A stretch of 64,000 bases of DNA from Hemerocallis citrina (GCA_017893485.1 CM030364.1:40217825-40281824); one strand, 5' to 3'; shown: positions 44,501-59,000, counted from the first letter of the stretch. The notes: generated by a model from the letters alone, not told the origin. Made by a program: numbers and translations.

Positions 44501-45468
44501 TTTGACTGCATTCTGTCTGAAATTGGACTGAGTGTTTGGGTTACTAAATAGCTGCCAAATATTATGAAAAAATTTATGGGAGCTCTAGATACATAGCACA
44601 ACACGCCCTAATAATTTGAGTCCAAAATTCCCAACAGTTTGAGAGTTAGAAATTCTCAAACTCACATACTCATATATGTTTTCAACACAAGCATCATGAA
44701 AGAGTTGTTCTACCATTCAACTACCTTTTTCTTAGCATGCCACTATCATACATGATAATCAAAATTTCACCAACTACTAACATATGCTAAAAATCACATA
44801 CTCATAAACAAGACTAAATTTTTAGAGTTAAGAGAATCACCCACTTGTAGTTGCAAGAAAACTCCTTGTAACTTGGCTCCCTTCCTTTGCTCCTAGCTCT
44901 TGTAGGACTTGGCTATCTCAAATCTCCTACTACTCTTCTCTTCTACTATAATTCTTATTCAAAAAGACTTCAACTTTTCTTCTTCTTCTTCTCTTTCTCT
45001 ACTTTTTTTTCGAAGCAAAAACACAACAAGAAGAAAGGATGAGAAGAGAATGGAGTAGGGTATTTTATAGGAGATGGGGAGTTAGGGTTTTGGGGAAATG
45101 GGGCCGAAAATTGATGGGGGAATGGAGGGATAGGATGAAGATGGGTAGGGTTTATGGAGATGGAGGGATGAGATGAGAGCCAACACACACAAGTAGAAGC
45201 TTCTTGGAAGTTTATCATTCTTCAAAAGTCAACACACATGGTGAATTGTTTCCACCATTGGATCTTCATCAAGATCCAAGCCATGATCACATGATGCTAG
45301 GGTTCCTAACCCTAGGTTAGGTCAAGGAATCCTAGGTCACCATACCCTAACCCTAACCCTAGTGCATAAATAGGCATGGTTATTCAATCCGATAATCATG
45401 CACCAAAACAATTTGAGCACTAACTCAATCCGATAATCATGCACCAAAACAATTCGAGCACTAACTTG

Positions 45469-45472
<4 letters not shown>

Positions 45473-45532
<60 letters not shown>
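45473..45532. repeat. (TA)n microsatellite, left of the fold-back element
   Basis: About 30 TA units. A second TA tract lies directly on the other side of the element (46190-46225), so the insertion was into a TA repeat. Confidence 0.95.
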
Positions 45533-46315
<783 letters not shown>

Positions 46316-46548
46316 TAAATTATTATTTTCTCCCGAAAATTGTCTGGTCAAAACAATCGAGGCAATCTACTGTTTAATCGAGAAGATATCCTGAGTCTAT
46401 CTCATCGGTGTTCAGAACAGCTCGTATATCTGAAATTTCTCAAATAAAAATGGATAGTTATTAGAAAAATATGTAATCGTGTGCAATACTCATTTGTGCA
46501 CAGATTACTATGCAAAAATAGCTATATGTTATTTTGCGGGGTATTACA

Positions 46549-47327
46549 GATATGCTGCTTACTCATATAATATGTTTCGTACTTCAATTAATTTGCTGGA
46601 ACTCTAAAACTATTTTATATAATCAAATCAGGTGCAGCGAAGGGTGATAAAACATAGATTTTCTTCAAACTCACTATTTTATATATGCTTCAAACTAGGG
46701 TTCAGGAATTGAGGAGGAATGGATAGCGACTTCAATTAATCAATTCCTGAATCCTAACCATATGTGAATTTTTATCCCAAAATCTAGGGTTTCGTTTATC
46801 AATTTAATGAAAAGTTGTAAGTTTGAAGCAAAGCTAAATGGCAAAACAAATAAACATTTGAGAGAAACATCAAACTTGTGTATATCTTTGATTTAATCCA
46901 AGGGTTTTCACAATTATGTAATTTTTTTGTTGTTTACATGCCAGTAGTTTGGTTTATTGAAAAATAAATTGGTTTCCCTTCCTGTCTTCTCTACTTATCT
47001 AATTGACATGTTCAATCATGAAGAGATTAGTGATGAGTTTTGAGCAGTTGCTAATGGACTTCATAGACGTTAATCTATACTAGCCAAATTTATATTTTAA
47101 GTTTTTTACATATTAAGTGAGGATGTTTGGTTTAACCTCGTAAGTTGCATCATCAATGCATTTTTCCTTGTAAAAATTGGGAATGTTAATCAGAAAATCC
47201 TCCAATGTTCATAATTTCTTTGAATAATACTTAGTTTATTTGATTGCTGAGGTTTGTTAATTTTATATATGTTGTGGATACTCATATATATCTACTTCAA
47301 TTGTAACACTTCCGAAGAAGACCTATC
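46549..47327. other. Intron or intergenic DNA between two insertions
   Basis: AT-rich sequence with no exon that I can support. It begins with the right GATAT duplication and ends with the left CTATC duplication (47323-47327) of the Copia element. It appears to be intron of the split gene. Confidence 0.5.
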
Positions 47328-48079
47328 TGTTAGGGTTGTGTCTTGTATACTCGTTGTTCAGATTAAAAGAAGGTAATATGAAGCACGGAGGTCGAAGCGT
47401 CGAAGAGAGTTAAAGGAGAACAGCAGCAGCAGCAAGTACAGGATAGTTGCGGTCGACCGATCATGGTGACAGTCGACCGCACCCCCCGACCGCACCCCCG
47501 ATCGCTCGTTGTACTGGGAAGTCAGAGAGTGGTACGGTCGACCGGTCTTGTTGGACGGTCGACTGATCGCGGCGCTGTGTTCAGTTTTGGGCCTCGATTT
47601 GTTAGGTCAGTTCAGCCCAATCTTCAACTCCAAGTAAGATCATACGGTTCCTATTCAGTTACTTCTTTTTCAGGTTTTATCAGACGACTGAGGATCAAGA
47701 TTAGACCTAGGTTTTCTCTCTATTCTTCTATATATATTGTAAACTCCTTCAATATGAGAGGGAGTACTTCATAGATTCTTTTTTCCATTGCAAAGAGAGG
47801 CTCGAGAGAGAGATAGTTTTTGGTGGGTGAGTTTAATTCCTTGTGTCAAGTGAATCAGTAACTCCTTGTAATCTCTTCTAGTTGAATATCAGATCTCCCT
47901 ATATTTCCCTCCGAATTAAGCAAAAGCTAACCGGGATAAGTCATTGTTATTGTGTTTGTGTTAGTTTGGTAGATCTACTTGCTTGCTCAATTTATTCGCC
48001 TCGTCTACTTCGTCTTCCTCATTGCTCTAATTAGTTCCGCTGGGACCAGAGGGCGTTTGTTGACGCCCCAATCCCAACA
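47328..48079 (+). mobile_element. 5' LTR of a deleted Ty1/Copia element
   Basis: 752-bp LTR starting TGTTAGGG and ending CCCAATCCCAACA. It contains four GTCGAC sites (47451-47575), a CTATATATATTG TATA-like box near 47728 and a GAGAGAG leader. The element is flanked by CTATC (47323-47327 and 50396-50400). Confidence 0.92.
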
Positions 48080-48081
48080 AC

Positions 48082-48093
48082 TGGTATCAGAGC
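48082..48093 (+). other. Primer-binding site of the Copia element
   Basis: TGGTATCAGAGC begins two bases after the LTR end and is complementary to the tRNA-iMet 3' end. Confidence 0.9.
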
Positions 48094-48119
48094 TTCAGGT
48101 TGCCGAGTTCCTTGGTTAA

Positions 48120-49506
48120 GATGACAGGCCACAGTATTTTGAAGATTTCAATCTTTGGATGGTAAGATCAGTTTCAATCTTTGGAAGACTGACATGTATG
48201 ATGTTCCTGTTCAAGAACGGTTGTAGTCAGCGGTAAAGAAGAAGGAAAAGCCAACTGATATGAAGGATGACATTTGGGAAGATATTTGTGAAACAGCCAT
48301 AAGTCTAATCTGACTATCCTTGGCAGACGAGGTCAAGTGCAGATTTCTTGAAGAAACTGGCACGGCGAGTCTGTGGGAAAGAATCATAACTAACTACTCT
48401 GGTTCGTCGTTATTAGATCGGATGCATTGGAAGAGGAAGTTGTTCCGTTTATCTATGAAGGAAGGTACCGATCGCTAAGACCACATTACAGAGTTCAATA
48501 TGGTATTATCTGAACTTAAGGCGATCAACACAGATGTGTGTGAGAAAGATAAAGCTTTCAACCTGATATATTCACTACCGGATTCGTACGAGCCTTTGAT
48601 CACGACCATGCTACACGGTAGATCTGCCAAGGAGAGTATTTTGGTAGATGGTGTAATCAAAGCATTGAAGAAAAATCAACTTAGGAAGGAGACCCATAAA
48701 TCTTCGTCATCTATTCCTACAAGTTTTCTAGCAGTGGATGATCCTTCGGGGGGAAAACAAAGTTCTTTGCAAAAGGATTTGATCCGTTGCCGATATTGCA
48801 AGAGGTCAGGGCATATCAAGAAATACTGTTGGAAATTGCAGAATCAAGAGAGCGCCAAGAACGAAAGTTCAGCCGCTAATGTAGTTAGTGCCTTCGGTGC
48901 CTTTGATTCAGGTGATTCGTGTCTTCTTGTTTCAAATTATTTAGAAGTGGATTCTAGTTGGTTTCTTGACTCAGAGAGTTCTTCTCATATTTGCTCCAAG
49001 AGGGAGTTGTTTTCTACTTATAAGTCTACTACAGGGAATTGTGTGACAACGGGAACTGGAGAGATTTGTGAAGTAGTGGGTAAGGGGACAGTTGAGTTGA
49101 AGATGCCAGGTCTACATATGTTCACTTTAAGAGATGTTTTGCATATTCCTTGCTGAAACGGAATCTGATTTTCTTGGGAACTCTTGATACACGGGGCTGC
49201 AGGTACACAGCTCGAGGTGGAATTCTGTCTGTTTTTCAAGGTCGTCGTAAGGTGATTAGAGGTATGAGAATGGTTGGGCCAAGCCAAAACAATCTCTACA
49301 AGCTTTGGGGAATTCGAAATACTTGCGCAAGTGTTGCTCCTTTTCTCGGTATTCCCGCAAGCTCAGCTAGTTTGCCGAAACTAGATTCATCGAGACGAGA
49401 CCACGACGTTCGAATATCGTCGAGAGGGGGAGAAAGCCTAAGGGTAGGTGGAGTTCGTGCGGAGTTTGGCAACTTCGTGAGTACATCTACGGAGGTGGGC
49501 CTTTGA
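48120..49506 (+). pseudogene. Copia gag-protease-integrase start, truncated
   Basis: The first ~360 nt carry Gag sequence with stops (a stop at 48476-48478). An open frame from 48500 to 49156 then encodes the Gag C-terminal part (DKAFNLIYSLPDSYEPLITT), a CCHC knuckle (CRYCKRSGHIKKYC), and a protease region in which the active-site box WVLDSG.S.H is changed to WFLDSESSSHIC. A frameshift near 49154 leads into an integrase N-terminal-like piece (LGTLDTRGCRYTARGG, then GSPS-like QNNLYKLWG) that ends at 49506. The rest of integrase, reverse transcriptase and RNase H are deleted, so it is non-autonomous and dead. Confidence 0.88.
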
Positions 49507-49661
49507 GGGGCTGCACTGGATTCGGTGAGATTGGGTAGAGATCATTTCAATTAGAAGAAAAAGTTATTGTTCCAAGTTTTATTTGCAAGTGGAATTTGTT
49601 AGAGTTTGGAGATGAGTAACATATCATGTGATAGCACTCGTATGCAATCCAATGTGGAGTT

Positions 49662-50395
49662 TGTTAGGATTGTGTCTTGTATACTCGTTGTTCAGATTAA
49701 AAGAAGGTAATATGAAGCACGGAGGTCGAAGCGTCGAAGCGAGTAGAAGGAGAACAGCAGCAGCAGCAGCAAGTGCAGGATAGTTGCGGTCGACCGGTCA
49801 TGGTGACAGTCGACCACACCCCCCGACCGCACCCCCGACTGCTCGTTGTACTGAAAAGTCAGAAAGTGGTACGGTCGACCGCCTGCAGTGCTGTGTTCAG
49901 TTTTGGACCTCGATTTGTTAGGTCGGTTCAGCCCAATCTTCAACTTCAAATTAGATCGTACGGTTCCTATTCAGTTACTTCTTTTTCAGGTTTTATCGGA
50001 CGACTAAGGATCAAGATTAGACCTAGGTTTTCTCTCTATTCTTCTATATATATTGTAAACTCCTCCAATATGAGAGAGAGTACTTCATAGATTCTTTTCT
50101 CCATTGCAAAGAGAGGCTCGAGAGAGAGGTAGTTCTTGGTGGGTGAGTTTAATTCCTTGTGTCAAGTGAATCAGTAACTCCTTGTAATCTCTTCTAGTTG
50201 AATATCAGATCTCCCTATATTTTTCCCCGGACTAAGCAAAAGCTAACCGAGATAAGTCATCGTTGTTGTGTTTGTGTTAGTTTGGTGGATCTACTTGCTT
50301 ATTCAATTTATTCGCCTCGTCTACTTCGTCTTCCTCATTGCTCTAATTAGTTCCGCTGCGACCAGAGGGCGTTTGTTGACGCCCCAATCCCAACA
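49662..50395 (+). mobile_element. 3' LTR of the deleted Copia element
   Basis: 734 bp, same ends as the 5' LTR, several substitutions and an indel removing part of the GTCGAC cluster (only two or three sites remain). The mismatch between the two LTRs shows this insertion is clearly older than the LOG element. It is followed by CTATC. Confidence 0.92.
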
Positions 50396-51770
50396 CTATC
50401 AAAATGTGATTTCTCCAGGTTTACATGTCATTCTCTTCTGTAACATTAGGTATTGAGTAATTAAGCTTTGAGATCAATTAGCAATTAAATTATTGAAATT
50501 TGAACAAGTCTCTCTTCCCATTTTTTCAAACTCGATTTCAGGTCAGGTTGGTGCCTTACAAAGGGTCTACACAAAAGCAGTAGAGGATTACTCACTCACA
50601 ATTAGGATTGGTGATGTTGTTCTTGCACCAGATAACCCTAGGGAGCAGTATTAGGTAAATAGTTTTCATATCTGTAATATTTTTTGTTACAATTTTTCTT
50701 ATTCAACATTTATGCTATTAAATTTGTCAAGCATAAGTGGAGAAACTCACCTATTTCTCTAATAGGAAATAATAGGACAGAATGTTATTAGTTTATAACA
50801 GGAAAAGAAGTTTAACTAGATAAGCATTTCAATCCTATAATAGTTATGTCAGTTTTTAACTAGATAAGAATTTCAATCATATTCTCAAAATCTTCTAGTT
50901 GTCTTATAACAGTTCTGTCAGTTTTATGAACATTTGTTTGGTGTGCTTCTTCTCTCTCACACCAAAACCCTCTCAATCTCAACCGATCTCGATCACCAAA
51001 TCGGGTCAAATCTCTTTCTCTCTCTCACATTCAAACTACTCTCCCTTGTGCTGCCATTGATTCTTCATCGACAAATCATCACAATTTTAATGTAAAGAAG
51101 CTATGACATTAACATGTTATAAGTCAAAATTTTAAATCTGCAACATTTTCCTTGAATAAGTATTAGACACTGTAGTATCCACTGGGAAGCTACGTTGTCC
51201 GCTTAATCAAAGTTTTAGTTTATTGGGTTGCTATAAGATAGGCTCTTTCTTTTTTTACCCCTTCTATATGCACATTGACTTATTGAATTACTTTTATTTG
51301 TAGGATGGTTACAAAGGTTTCTACGCTCGTAATGCAATTCCAATGCAAGATCATCGATCTCTTAAGCTGTGCAGTTGCTTCTTTGTGCAGGGTCAGGTCA
51401 AGATGCTAATCAGTGGAATGGGCATGGAGAACCTGCATTAGATATTTTCTCACGAAAGGTACTAATTCATAACATATGTCCACAGGTGCCATGACTAAAG
51501 AAATTCTTCGTTTAGATAATCATATTTGACTGTCAACTTTTTCAGGCATTGAAGGAATCTTCCCAGGCACAAACCTACTTAGAAGTAGCTAGCCAAGCAA
51601 AACTGTATGTATACTCACTCATTTATCTCTGAATTCATGATAAACACCTACTTAGTGTTTCTATAGGTGGATTTTTTTTCTTGGCTGACAGTGTTTTAAC
51701 GTTGCAGTGAGGAAGCAAGGAACCATCAGATGGGCCTGCGAATCATCGAACGAGCACAGGCATGTTGACA

Positions 51771-52161
51771 AGTAGATTGCCACAAGTTGAACTTGGATGC
51801 CAGTGTATATCAAGATATTTATTTTCTTTTCAATCACCTAATAAATTGAAGTGATATTAAGTATTTGTTAGTATTGTGCGTCACTTGGAACCATGAAAAC
51901 GTTATATTCTCCCTCAGATTGTTTTTCCTCTAACTTCTGTCTTACCTACATAATTATCTTGAATCTTTGCAGTAAATTGAGGATCTTCAGGAGTAGTAGT
52001 ATGCAGAAATATCCAACTAGTTGCTGATCGGAGAACAGAGTTTAATGCCACATAGAGTTTGATTAGTTTGTGACAGTGTTTATTTTTCAGTTGCAACCCA
52101 TCTTGTTTGTCATGATTAAAGACAATGTAATATGCATTAAAAAATGTAGAGAAGTAACTCA
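51771..52161. other. 3' flank of the unrecognised gene
   Basis: AT-rich DNA after the last putative exon, possibly its 3' UTR and downstream region. No separate gene seen. Confidence 0.4.
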
Positions 52162-52164
52162 TAA

Positions 52165-52735
52165 GAGCATCCACAGTCGTTCAATGGAAAAAATGGCAAA
52201 ATGCATATTTTAGCAATGCATTTCTTCGAAATGCTGCAGTCGTTGAAAGGTAAAAAATGCATAAATTTATTTAAAAAGTAATAGACGAAACAGATGTTTC
52301 GTCTGTTAATAAAAAAATAATTTATACAGGCCGAAAGTTAAAAAATATTAATAAAAAATACAAGACGATCATGTTTCGTCCCAAAGGAAATTAAAAAAAT
52401 AAATAAATAAATAAAAGAAATGGGACGAAACATGATGTTTATTCCCACATATGGGAATAAACATTATTCCCACATATTTTATTTGGTTTTTATATATTTT
52501 TTTAATTCGGACGAAACATCATGTTTCGTCCGATCAATTAAAAATATAATTAAATAATCCAGACGAAACATGATGTTTCGTCAGCTATAATATGCATTTT
52601 GCTATTTCGAATGCTATTTCTCCCTTTCTACTGTACACAGATTGCTAAAAAATGGCAAAATACATCACGACTGTGTGCGCTACAGTACCAAAAAAATGGC
52701 AAAAATGGCAAATAAGCAAACGACTGTGGATGCTC
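52165..52735. mobile_element. PIF/Harbinger (Tourist-like) MITE with internal palindromes
   Basis: 571 bp with inverted ends GAGCATCCACAGTCGTT / AACGACTGTGGATGCTC and a 3-bp duplication TAA (52162-52164 and 52736-52738), as for the PIF/Harbinger superfamily. Internally a palindrome of the form ACGAAACATNATGTTTCGT recurs at about 52284, 52365 (partial), 52432 (partial), 52509 and 52561. No coding capacity. It shares its ends with the MITE at 62900, but not the internal palindrome. Confidence 0.88.
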
Positions 52736-52904
52736 TAAGGAACATACTGAAAGGTTACAGAAACACAAGCATACTTCATTCTCTTTAGTTGGAGTATCCC
52801 AATTATCACATCCTATGAATGATTATAGATGAAGGTTAAAGAAATATCATATTGGGAATAATTTTATGGGATTCTATTAAAAATTAATTTTTTGGAAAAA
52901 AAAA

Positions 52905-53273
52905 TTAATTAAAAAAATAATAATATCCTATCTCGGCATTTTGGCCAAAAAACGCCGGGTAGGGTGTTTTTTATAAAAATATTTAATAACCTACCCGACG
53001 TTTTTAGCCAAAAACGTCGGGATAGGTAGTTTTTGTCTTTTTTAAATAAATGTTCCATATCAGCATTTTTAAAATAAAATGCTGGCCAGGATAAACGTGT
53101 CTATAACGACGTTTATAAAGAACGCCGGGATAGACCCTATATCTATCCCAACGCTCGCTACAACGACGCTCTTGGCGGCGTTTCCAGAAGTGCCGCTACG
53201 TACTATAGTGCAGCGTGAAAAAATGCCGGGATAGCCTAATAAAAATTCCGCTAAAGGCCTAGCGGTTTGTAGT
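52905..53273. mobile_element. CACTA-like right terminus with subterminal repeats
   Basis: The segment ends ..AGCGGTTTGTAGTG at 53273, the inverse of a CACTACAAACCGCT end, which fits the CACTA superfamily. Upstream are several inverted subterminal motifs such as CCCGACGTTTTTAGCC / AAAAACGTCGGGATAG, GGCATTTTGGCC and ACGCCGGGATAG. The opposite terminus was not found, so it is a truncated or solo end. Confidence 0.6.
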
Positions 53274-53363
53274 GTCTTTTATTTTTCATGATTGGCTGAT
53301 TGTTGTAGACTGTCAATACGCAACAACAACAACAACGGGGCATGGCAACAAAGCAAAGAACAG

Positions 53364-53380
53364 CAAGCGGCTACAACAGT
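53364..53380. other. LINE target-site duplication (left)
   Basis: CAAGCGGCTACAACAGT here and CAAGCAGCTACAACAGT at 59945-59961 after the LINE's A-run: 17 bp with one mismatch, as expected for target-primed reverse transcription. Confidence 0.8.
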
Positions 53381-55767
53381 TAACAAGCAACAACAAGCAG
53401 CTAACACACGAGGATACAAAGATCTTTCTAACTTGATAGAAACTGCGAGGTTGAAAGGAGAAGATAACAGAAGCCATCTTCCTCATCAGCACAGGTCTTC
53501 AGCTCCGAAATCTTTCCAAGAAGCTTTCCACCCTTCTCGCCCACTGATGAAGAGAGGCAGAGATGACGAGGCTGAACGGTGGGTTCAAGTTAGAGGCAGG
53601 GGTCCTGTGAGAGGAGAAGAAGCTAGAGGATCTTCTCGCCACCGTTCGAGAGAGGGGCGCCGTGACCATAGAGGTCCTGCGCAGAGGGATGTAGAGGCAG
53701 AGGGACGTAGAGTCCTTCTGAAGGGTTCCTCTTTGAGATCCCCACCGGGAGAGGAGGGAACTCAACTAGGAGCTATAGAACAACAGAGGGCATCTTATCT
53801 CCAGGCCACTAAGAGGTCAATGGGAGGTGCGAGACGCGAGGAAGCTCACAGAGGTGGAGGTTCGTCGGAGTTGGAGCTAATGAAGAAGAAAGAGGATGAT
53901 GAAGGGGAGTGGATATTGTATAAACCCAAAAGAGTTAAGAAGGCGGAAAGAAAGGCGGAAGCTTTGAGCGCTTCATCGTCTTCCTCTCTAGCGCGCTCGT
54001 CGAAGCAGACATCATGCCACAAATGTGGGGAGAAGGGCCACACGATCCACGAGTGTCCTAATGACTGGTTTTGTTATGCGTGCAAGAGGTTCGGACACAT
54101 TTCCAAGAATTGTTCCAAGTTCAAGCCAATCGAAAGGGCAACCAAGGTGATGGGAGTACCTGGCTCTAGGTCTCAAAATCAGAGTAGGGGAGACGGCAAG
54201 AAATTCGAGCCTGTTAAGTCGGAAGAAAGTATTGACTGCCGTAGAATGGTAGCCCAGGCAATCATCTCCCCGACTCCTATCATGGCGGAGTTCGAGGGAC
54301 GCTTGCAACACTCCGTTATGTTGAAGATCCACACTGGCCACCCCTCTATCGAAGCTGTCAAGGCTCTCCTCTCTGAAGCGGTCTGCCCAAGTTCTAGAAT
54401 GGATTGGATCATCAAGAAAATGAATCAAGACTTGCTGATGGTGTACTGCGGTAACGATGAAGTTACAAGGGAGCTTCTTGCCAACGGGAGTCTTGAAGGG
54501 GACGATTTCTTTATCACCATGAGTAGGTGGTCGAGGAAAACGGGAGCTATGCGTATAGACTCGCGCTCAGCGGTGTGGATTCGGGAGTAATGTTCCTTTG
54601 CAATGTTGGGTGAAATCTGGGTTCCAAAATCTGGTTCACGGATTTGGCGACATCATCAGTATCGATAGAGCTACTGCAACATTGGAGTGGAGAGAGTTCG
54701 CGAGGATCCAAATTGGGGTAGAAGATACGAGTTTAATTTCTTCGGTCGTCATCGCGCAGTATGAGGAGGAGCATTATGAGATTAAGATTCTCGTCGAACG
54801 AAAAAAGAAAACGGTCTCCTTTAGAGAATCGCTAGAGCGAGATGGGTCGAACTCGGAGATTGAAATCAGGTCTGAACGCAAGGTAGAAGACGATGGAGAG
54901 GCATTGGATCTGGCGAGAGGGCATCTGGACCGTAGGAAGGGTTTCCAGATAGGCAAGTTCGATGGGCCCTTAGATCCAGCTAAAGGAAATCGCAGCCATC
55001 CATCTCAGTCGACAGCTGTTGGGGAGAGTACATGGGATTTAGGGGATGCAGTGGTCAATAAGTCATGTCAGGTACAGTTCATGCGTCACATCTCTTCGGA
55101 TGGTACTAAGATGGGAAGGGGAGCGGCGGGTCAGGTTCTTGACAATTCAGCAGTGCATCACTCAGTAGTCAATATGTCTACAGCTGGGGGGCCCACTAAA
55201 AAGCAACTTGATGTTATCAACATGTCCAGCATAGACTTTTGTACCGCTGTCGAAAATGCAGTGAGGGAAATATCAGAGAATTTTATCAAAAGAGGTTCAG
55301 GCCCACATGCTCATGATGGGCCCAAAGTGGATGGGCTTTCTTGTGCGAAGACTATTATCGAAACAGGGCAGGGATCTGGAGCGAAGGATGTGTGTGAGTT
55401 TGAGGAAAAACTGGATTTTGAACTAGGAGAAGTGCTTCCGGATATCCAAGACGATACTGGCATAGTAGAAGGCCTCGTACCAGTACAGGAAGCAACCCAC
55501 AGGGAGGGAAAACAAATATGTCATACTTCTGATAAAGAAACTGAGTCCGTAGGGGAAGCGGGAGGGGAGGATGAAAGAATCGGCGCGTTAGATGGAGTTG
55601 GTTTTCTGTTTTCGGACTCAGAGGGGGAGTTCGATAGCAGAGTAAAGGCGCTTACTCCGGGAGCAGACGACAGTACAGAAGCAGATGAGGGAGATAGATT
55701 CGTGGACGAGGTCAAAAGGAAGAGCAAGAGACAAATGGATCATTGGGGGGCGAAGGGCCCGAGCTAG
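53381..55767 (+). pseudogene. LINE ORF1 (nucleic-acid-binding protein), frameshifted
   Basis: The frame is open from the left edge of the LINE. The first in-frame ATG within the LINE is 53547 (MKRGRDDEAERW). In order: an R/G/E-rich basic region, a second basic stretch (KPKRVKKAERK) and two CCHC zinc knuckles at about 54012-54115 (CHKCGEKGHTIHEC and CYACKRFGHISKNC). A DUF4283-like region follows, which then stops at 54590. The continuation is in another frame from 54598 (WVKSGFQNLVHGFG, ..IDRATATLEWREFARIQI), so one frameshift lies at 54585-54600. The C-terminal 300 residues are acidic and low in known motifs. ORF1 proteins of plant LINEs coat the element RNA. Confidence 0.88.
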
Positions 55768-56024
55768 GGGGATCTCATTAGATCAGCAGCTAAGGCGAGG
55801 GAGCCTACATCCGCATGCGGAGGTATGTTTTCAATTTTGAACTTCATTTCAGATGATAATCTTATTTTTTATGCTTGTATTCTGGGTCTGGATATGGGGT
55901 AGTCCTACGCAAACCAACTTAAAAAAGTCAATATTATCAGAGAAGAGGCGTTTAAACTCGCTATTTAGTGCGGGCCTTTGCGGGAGCTAGGTGGGTAAAG
56001 GTAAATTTGCCATTAGTTTAATCC

Positions 56025-59000
56025 ATGAGTTACATTTTCTGGAACGTTAGAGGAATGAGGTCGAAGGTCAGGTCTAGATTAGTTAACGACACAATTAATA
56101 GGTTTAAACCAAAAATTTGCGCGCTTATTGAAACTAAGATTGTCGACCCGAAGGAGATTGACTTTCAAGGTGTGTCTTCGTTCAGAGATTTCGAGTGGCG
56201 TTTTAAGTCCGCTGTAGGTATGTCGGGTGGGATCGCGATGGGGATAGATTCCAAGTATTTTGAATATTTAGATTTTTTTGTGGGGCGCTTCTCGGTCACC
56301 ATAAGGATTAGACGCAAAAGGGATGGGTGGGAGCATATGGTATCGTCTGTGTACGGTCCTTGTAATTCCAACTGTAGAGAGAATTTTTGGGACGAATTGA
56401 GGAATATTAGAAACTCTTGGGTGGGGCCGTGGGTTATCGGGGGGGGGGGGGATTTTAACATTACTAGATTTAGAGGAGAACATAGAGGGAGAGGTCTGGA
56501 AGAAAGAGACAGATAGCGCTTTAACTTAACTATTAACGACCTCAATCTCATTGACATCCAGGATAACGACAGAAGATTCACTTGGTACCTCCAACATGTA
56601 GACTAATCCGACTTTGGCTAAATTAGATCGGGTTTTGGTGTCTACCGATTGGGAGGACCTCTTCCCATTGGCAATGGTTAGGTCTATTCCTAGGTCCACA
56701 TCAGATCATATTCTGCTTCTCCTTGAAGGGGAAGCAGAGACTTCAGGCCCTCTTCGTCAATTTAGGTTTAAGAAAGCATGGTTATTCAATGCGGACCTCA
56801 GGACGATCATTCAGAGCTCATGGGATGCACCCCACTCTTCAGGAGATGCGATTTCTATTTGGATTCTCAAACTCAGAAGGCTTCGTAAATGCCTTCGAAC
56901 TTGGGGTAGGAAAGAGAATGAGGTGAACAGGAATAGAAAAGAGTGGTTGGTAAGAAGAACACAGGAATTGGAATCGACGGAAGAAAATAGAGTATTGCAA
57001 CTTGTGGAATTCCAGGAGCTAGCCTCCTGTAGAGCAGAACTACATTTAATTGGGGAAAGGGAGGAATGCTACTGGAAACAGAGGTCCAGGATTCAGTGGC
57101 TTAGGGAGGGAGACACGAACACAGCATTCTTCCACAAGGTGGCCAATGGGAGAAAACGTCAGAATCATATAGGGGGTATTATGGTAGGCGAAGTTTGGAC
57201 GGAGGACATTTCGATTATAAGAAGCCATATTGATTCATCATTCAAAGAGGTACTGGGAAGGAAGAGAAGAAGTAGATGCGAACTTGATTGCGAAATGTGG
57301 AGTGAATCAAGAATAGATGGGTCTGAGAGTATAGAGGTTCCCTTCTGCGAAGAGGAGATAGTGAAGGCGATCAAGGGCCTAGGGCAGGACAAGGCTCCAG
57401 GGCCCAATGGGTTCCCTATCTTTTTTCTACAAAAGATACTGGCCTATCATCATAAATGACTTCCTAGCGATCTTCCATGAGATCTACGAGCAAGAGACTA
57501 AGATAGAGCGATTAAACTATGCAAATGTCGTCCTTATTCCTAAAAAATCAGAGGTTCTGAGGGTATCGGATCTTAGACCTATTAGCCTTCTTAATGGCTC
57601 GTTCAAGATCATTTCCAAAGTGTTGGCCAATAGGCTTTCGCCACACCTACCAGACATCGTAGATGCTTCTCAATGCGGTTTTGTTAAAGGAAGGGATATC
57701 ATGGACAGTATCGCGTCAGCCCATGAATTGGTGTTCTGGGGTAATAAAGATAAAATAGAAGGATTCCTGCTTAAACTAGATTTTGAAAAGGCTTATGACT
57801 CAGTGGAATGGGACTGTGTGGAGGAAGCATTCCATCTGAAAGGGTTTGGAGATAAATGGAAGAGATGGATGAAGATGTGTGTGAGGAACGGTAAATCCTT
57901 TATCCAGCTTAATGGGGAGAGCGGAACGGAAATTAGATGCAAGAGGGGCCTAAGACAAGGTGACCCATTGTCGCCACTGATTTTTGCGATCATAGCCGAC
58001 GGATTGAGAGAGATGAATAAAAGAGGTATTGAAAGGGGTATAATCAAGGGGGTCAAAGTCAAAGGGATAACACAGTCACTATCAATTCTGCAGTACGCAG
58101 ATGACACACTGTTGTTCAGGGTGTCCACGGTCGAGGAAATAGTGGCCATTAGAACACTACTCTGTTGTTTTGAGTACTGGTCGGGACTGATGGTCAACTT
58201 GTTAAAGAGTTGTATGGTCAGTCTTAGTGATAACCAAGCTAACTCGACAGAGGTAACCTCATCTCTTATAGGGTGCGCCCAGGGCGTTTACCCCGTGCGA
58301 TATCTAGGGACGCCAATAAGACCGAGGAAGATGAAAAAAGACGAATGGGAGTCACTGATTGAAAAGATTGAGAAGAAGCTGCCGGGGTGGAAAGGTAAAT
58401 TTCTCTCTTTGGGAGGGAGAATCACGCTCATCAATTCTGTACTTAGCAGCCTGCCTTCTCATCTTATGTCCATTTACGAGATCCCCATCGGGGTGATCAA
58501 AAGAATTGATAGATCCAGGAGGCGATTCCTATGGCAAGGGAACAGGGATGGGAAGGGGATCCCCCTGATGAAATGGGAACGAGTGTGCAAGAAGAAGGAG
58601 CTTGGGGGGATGGGTATTATTAACCTAAGAGAGATGAACAAGGCTCTTCTAGCCAAATGGTGGTGGAAGATGCACAAACAGAGGAAGGCATGGTGGAGTA
58701 ATTCATTCATGAGATATAGATGTCGGAAGATTTACAGATTTGGAGGAAGGAGTATGCAGGGCAAGACTTCATTTTTATGGAAAGGGATTGAAAAAATGGG
58801 GGAAGCGTTTCATGCTAATACGAGATGCAAAATAGGAAATGGGATGCAAACTAGATTCTGGAAAGATAAATAGTGTGGGGAAAACACGTTCCTATCGCTA
58901 TTCCCAGATTTAGCTCGCGAAGTAGACACGATTGACGAACTTGTTTGTGAAAGATGGAGAAATGGAAGATGGAGATTCCTAGATGAAGAAGCCCTTTCAT

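Noticed and set aside
53292..53380. Start of LINE ORF1 at the ATG at 53292
   Set aside because: The 17-bp target duplication places the LINE's left edge at 53381, so this ATG lies in flanking DNA and joins the frame by chance.
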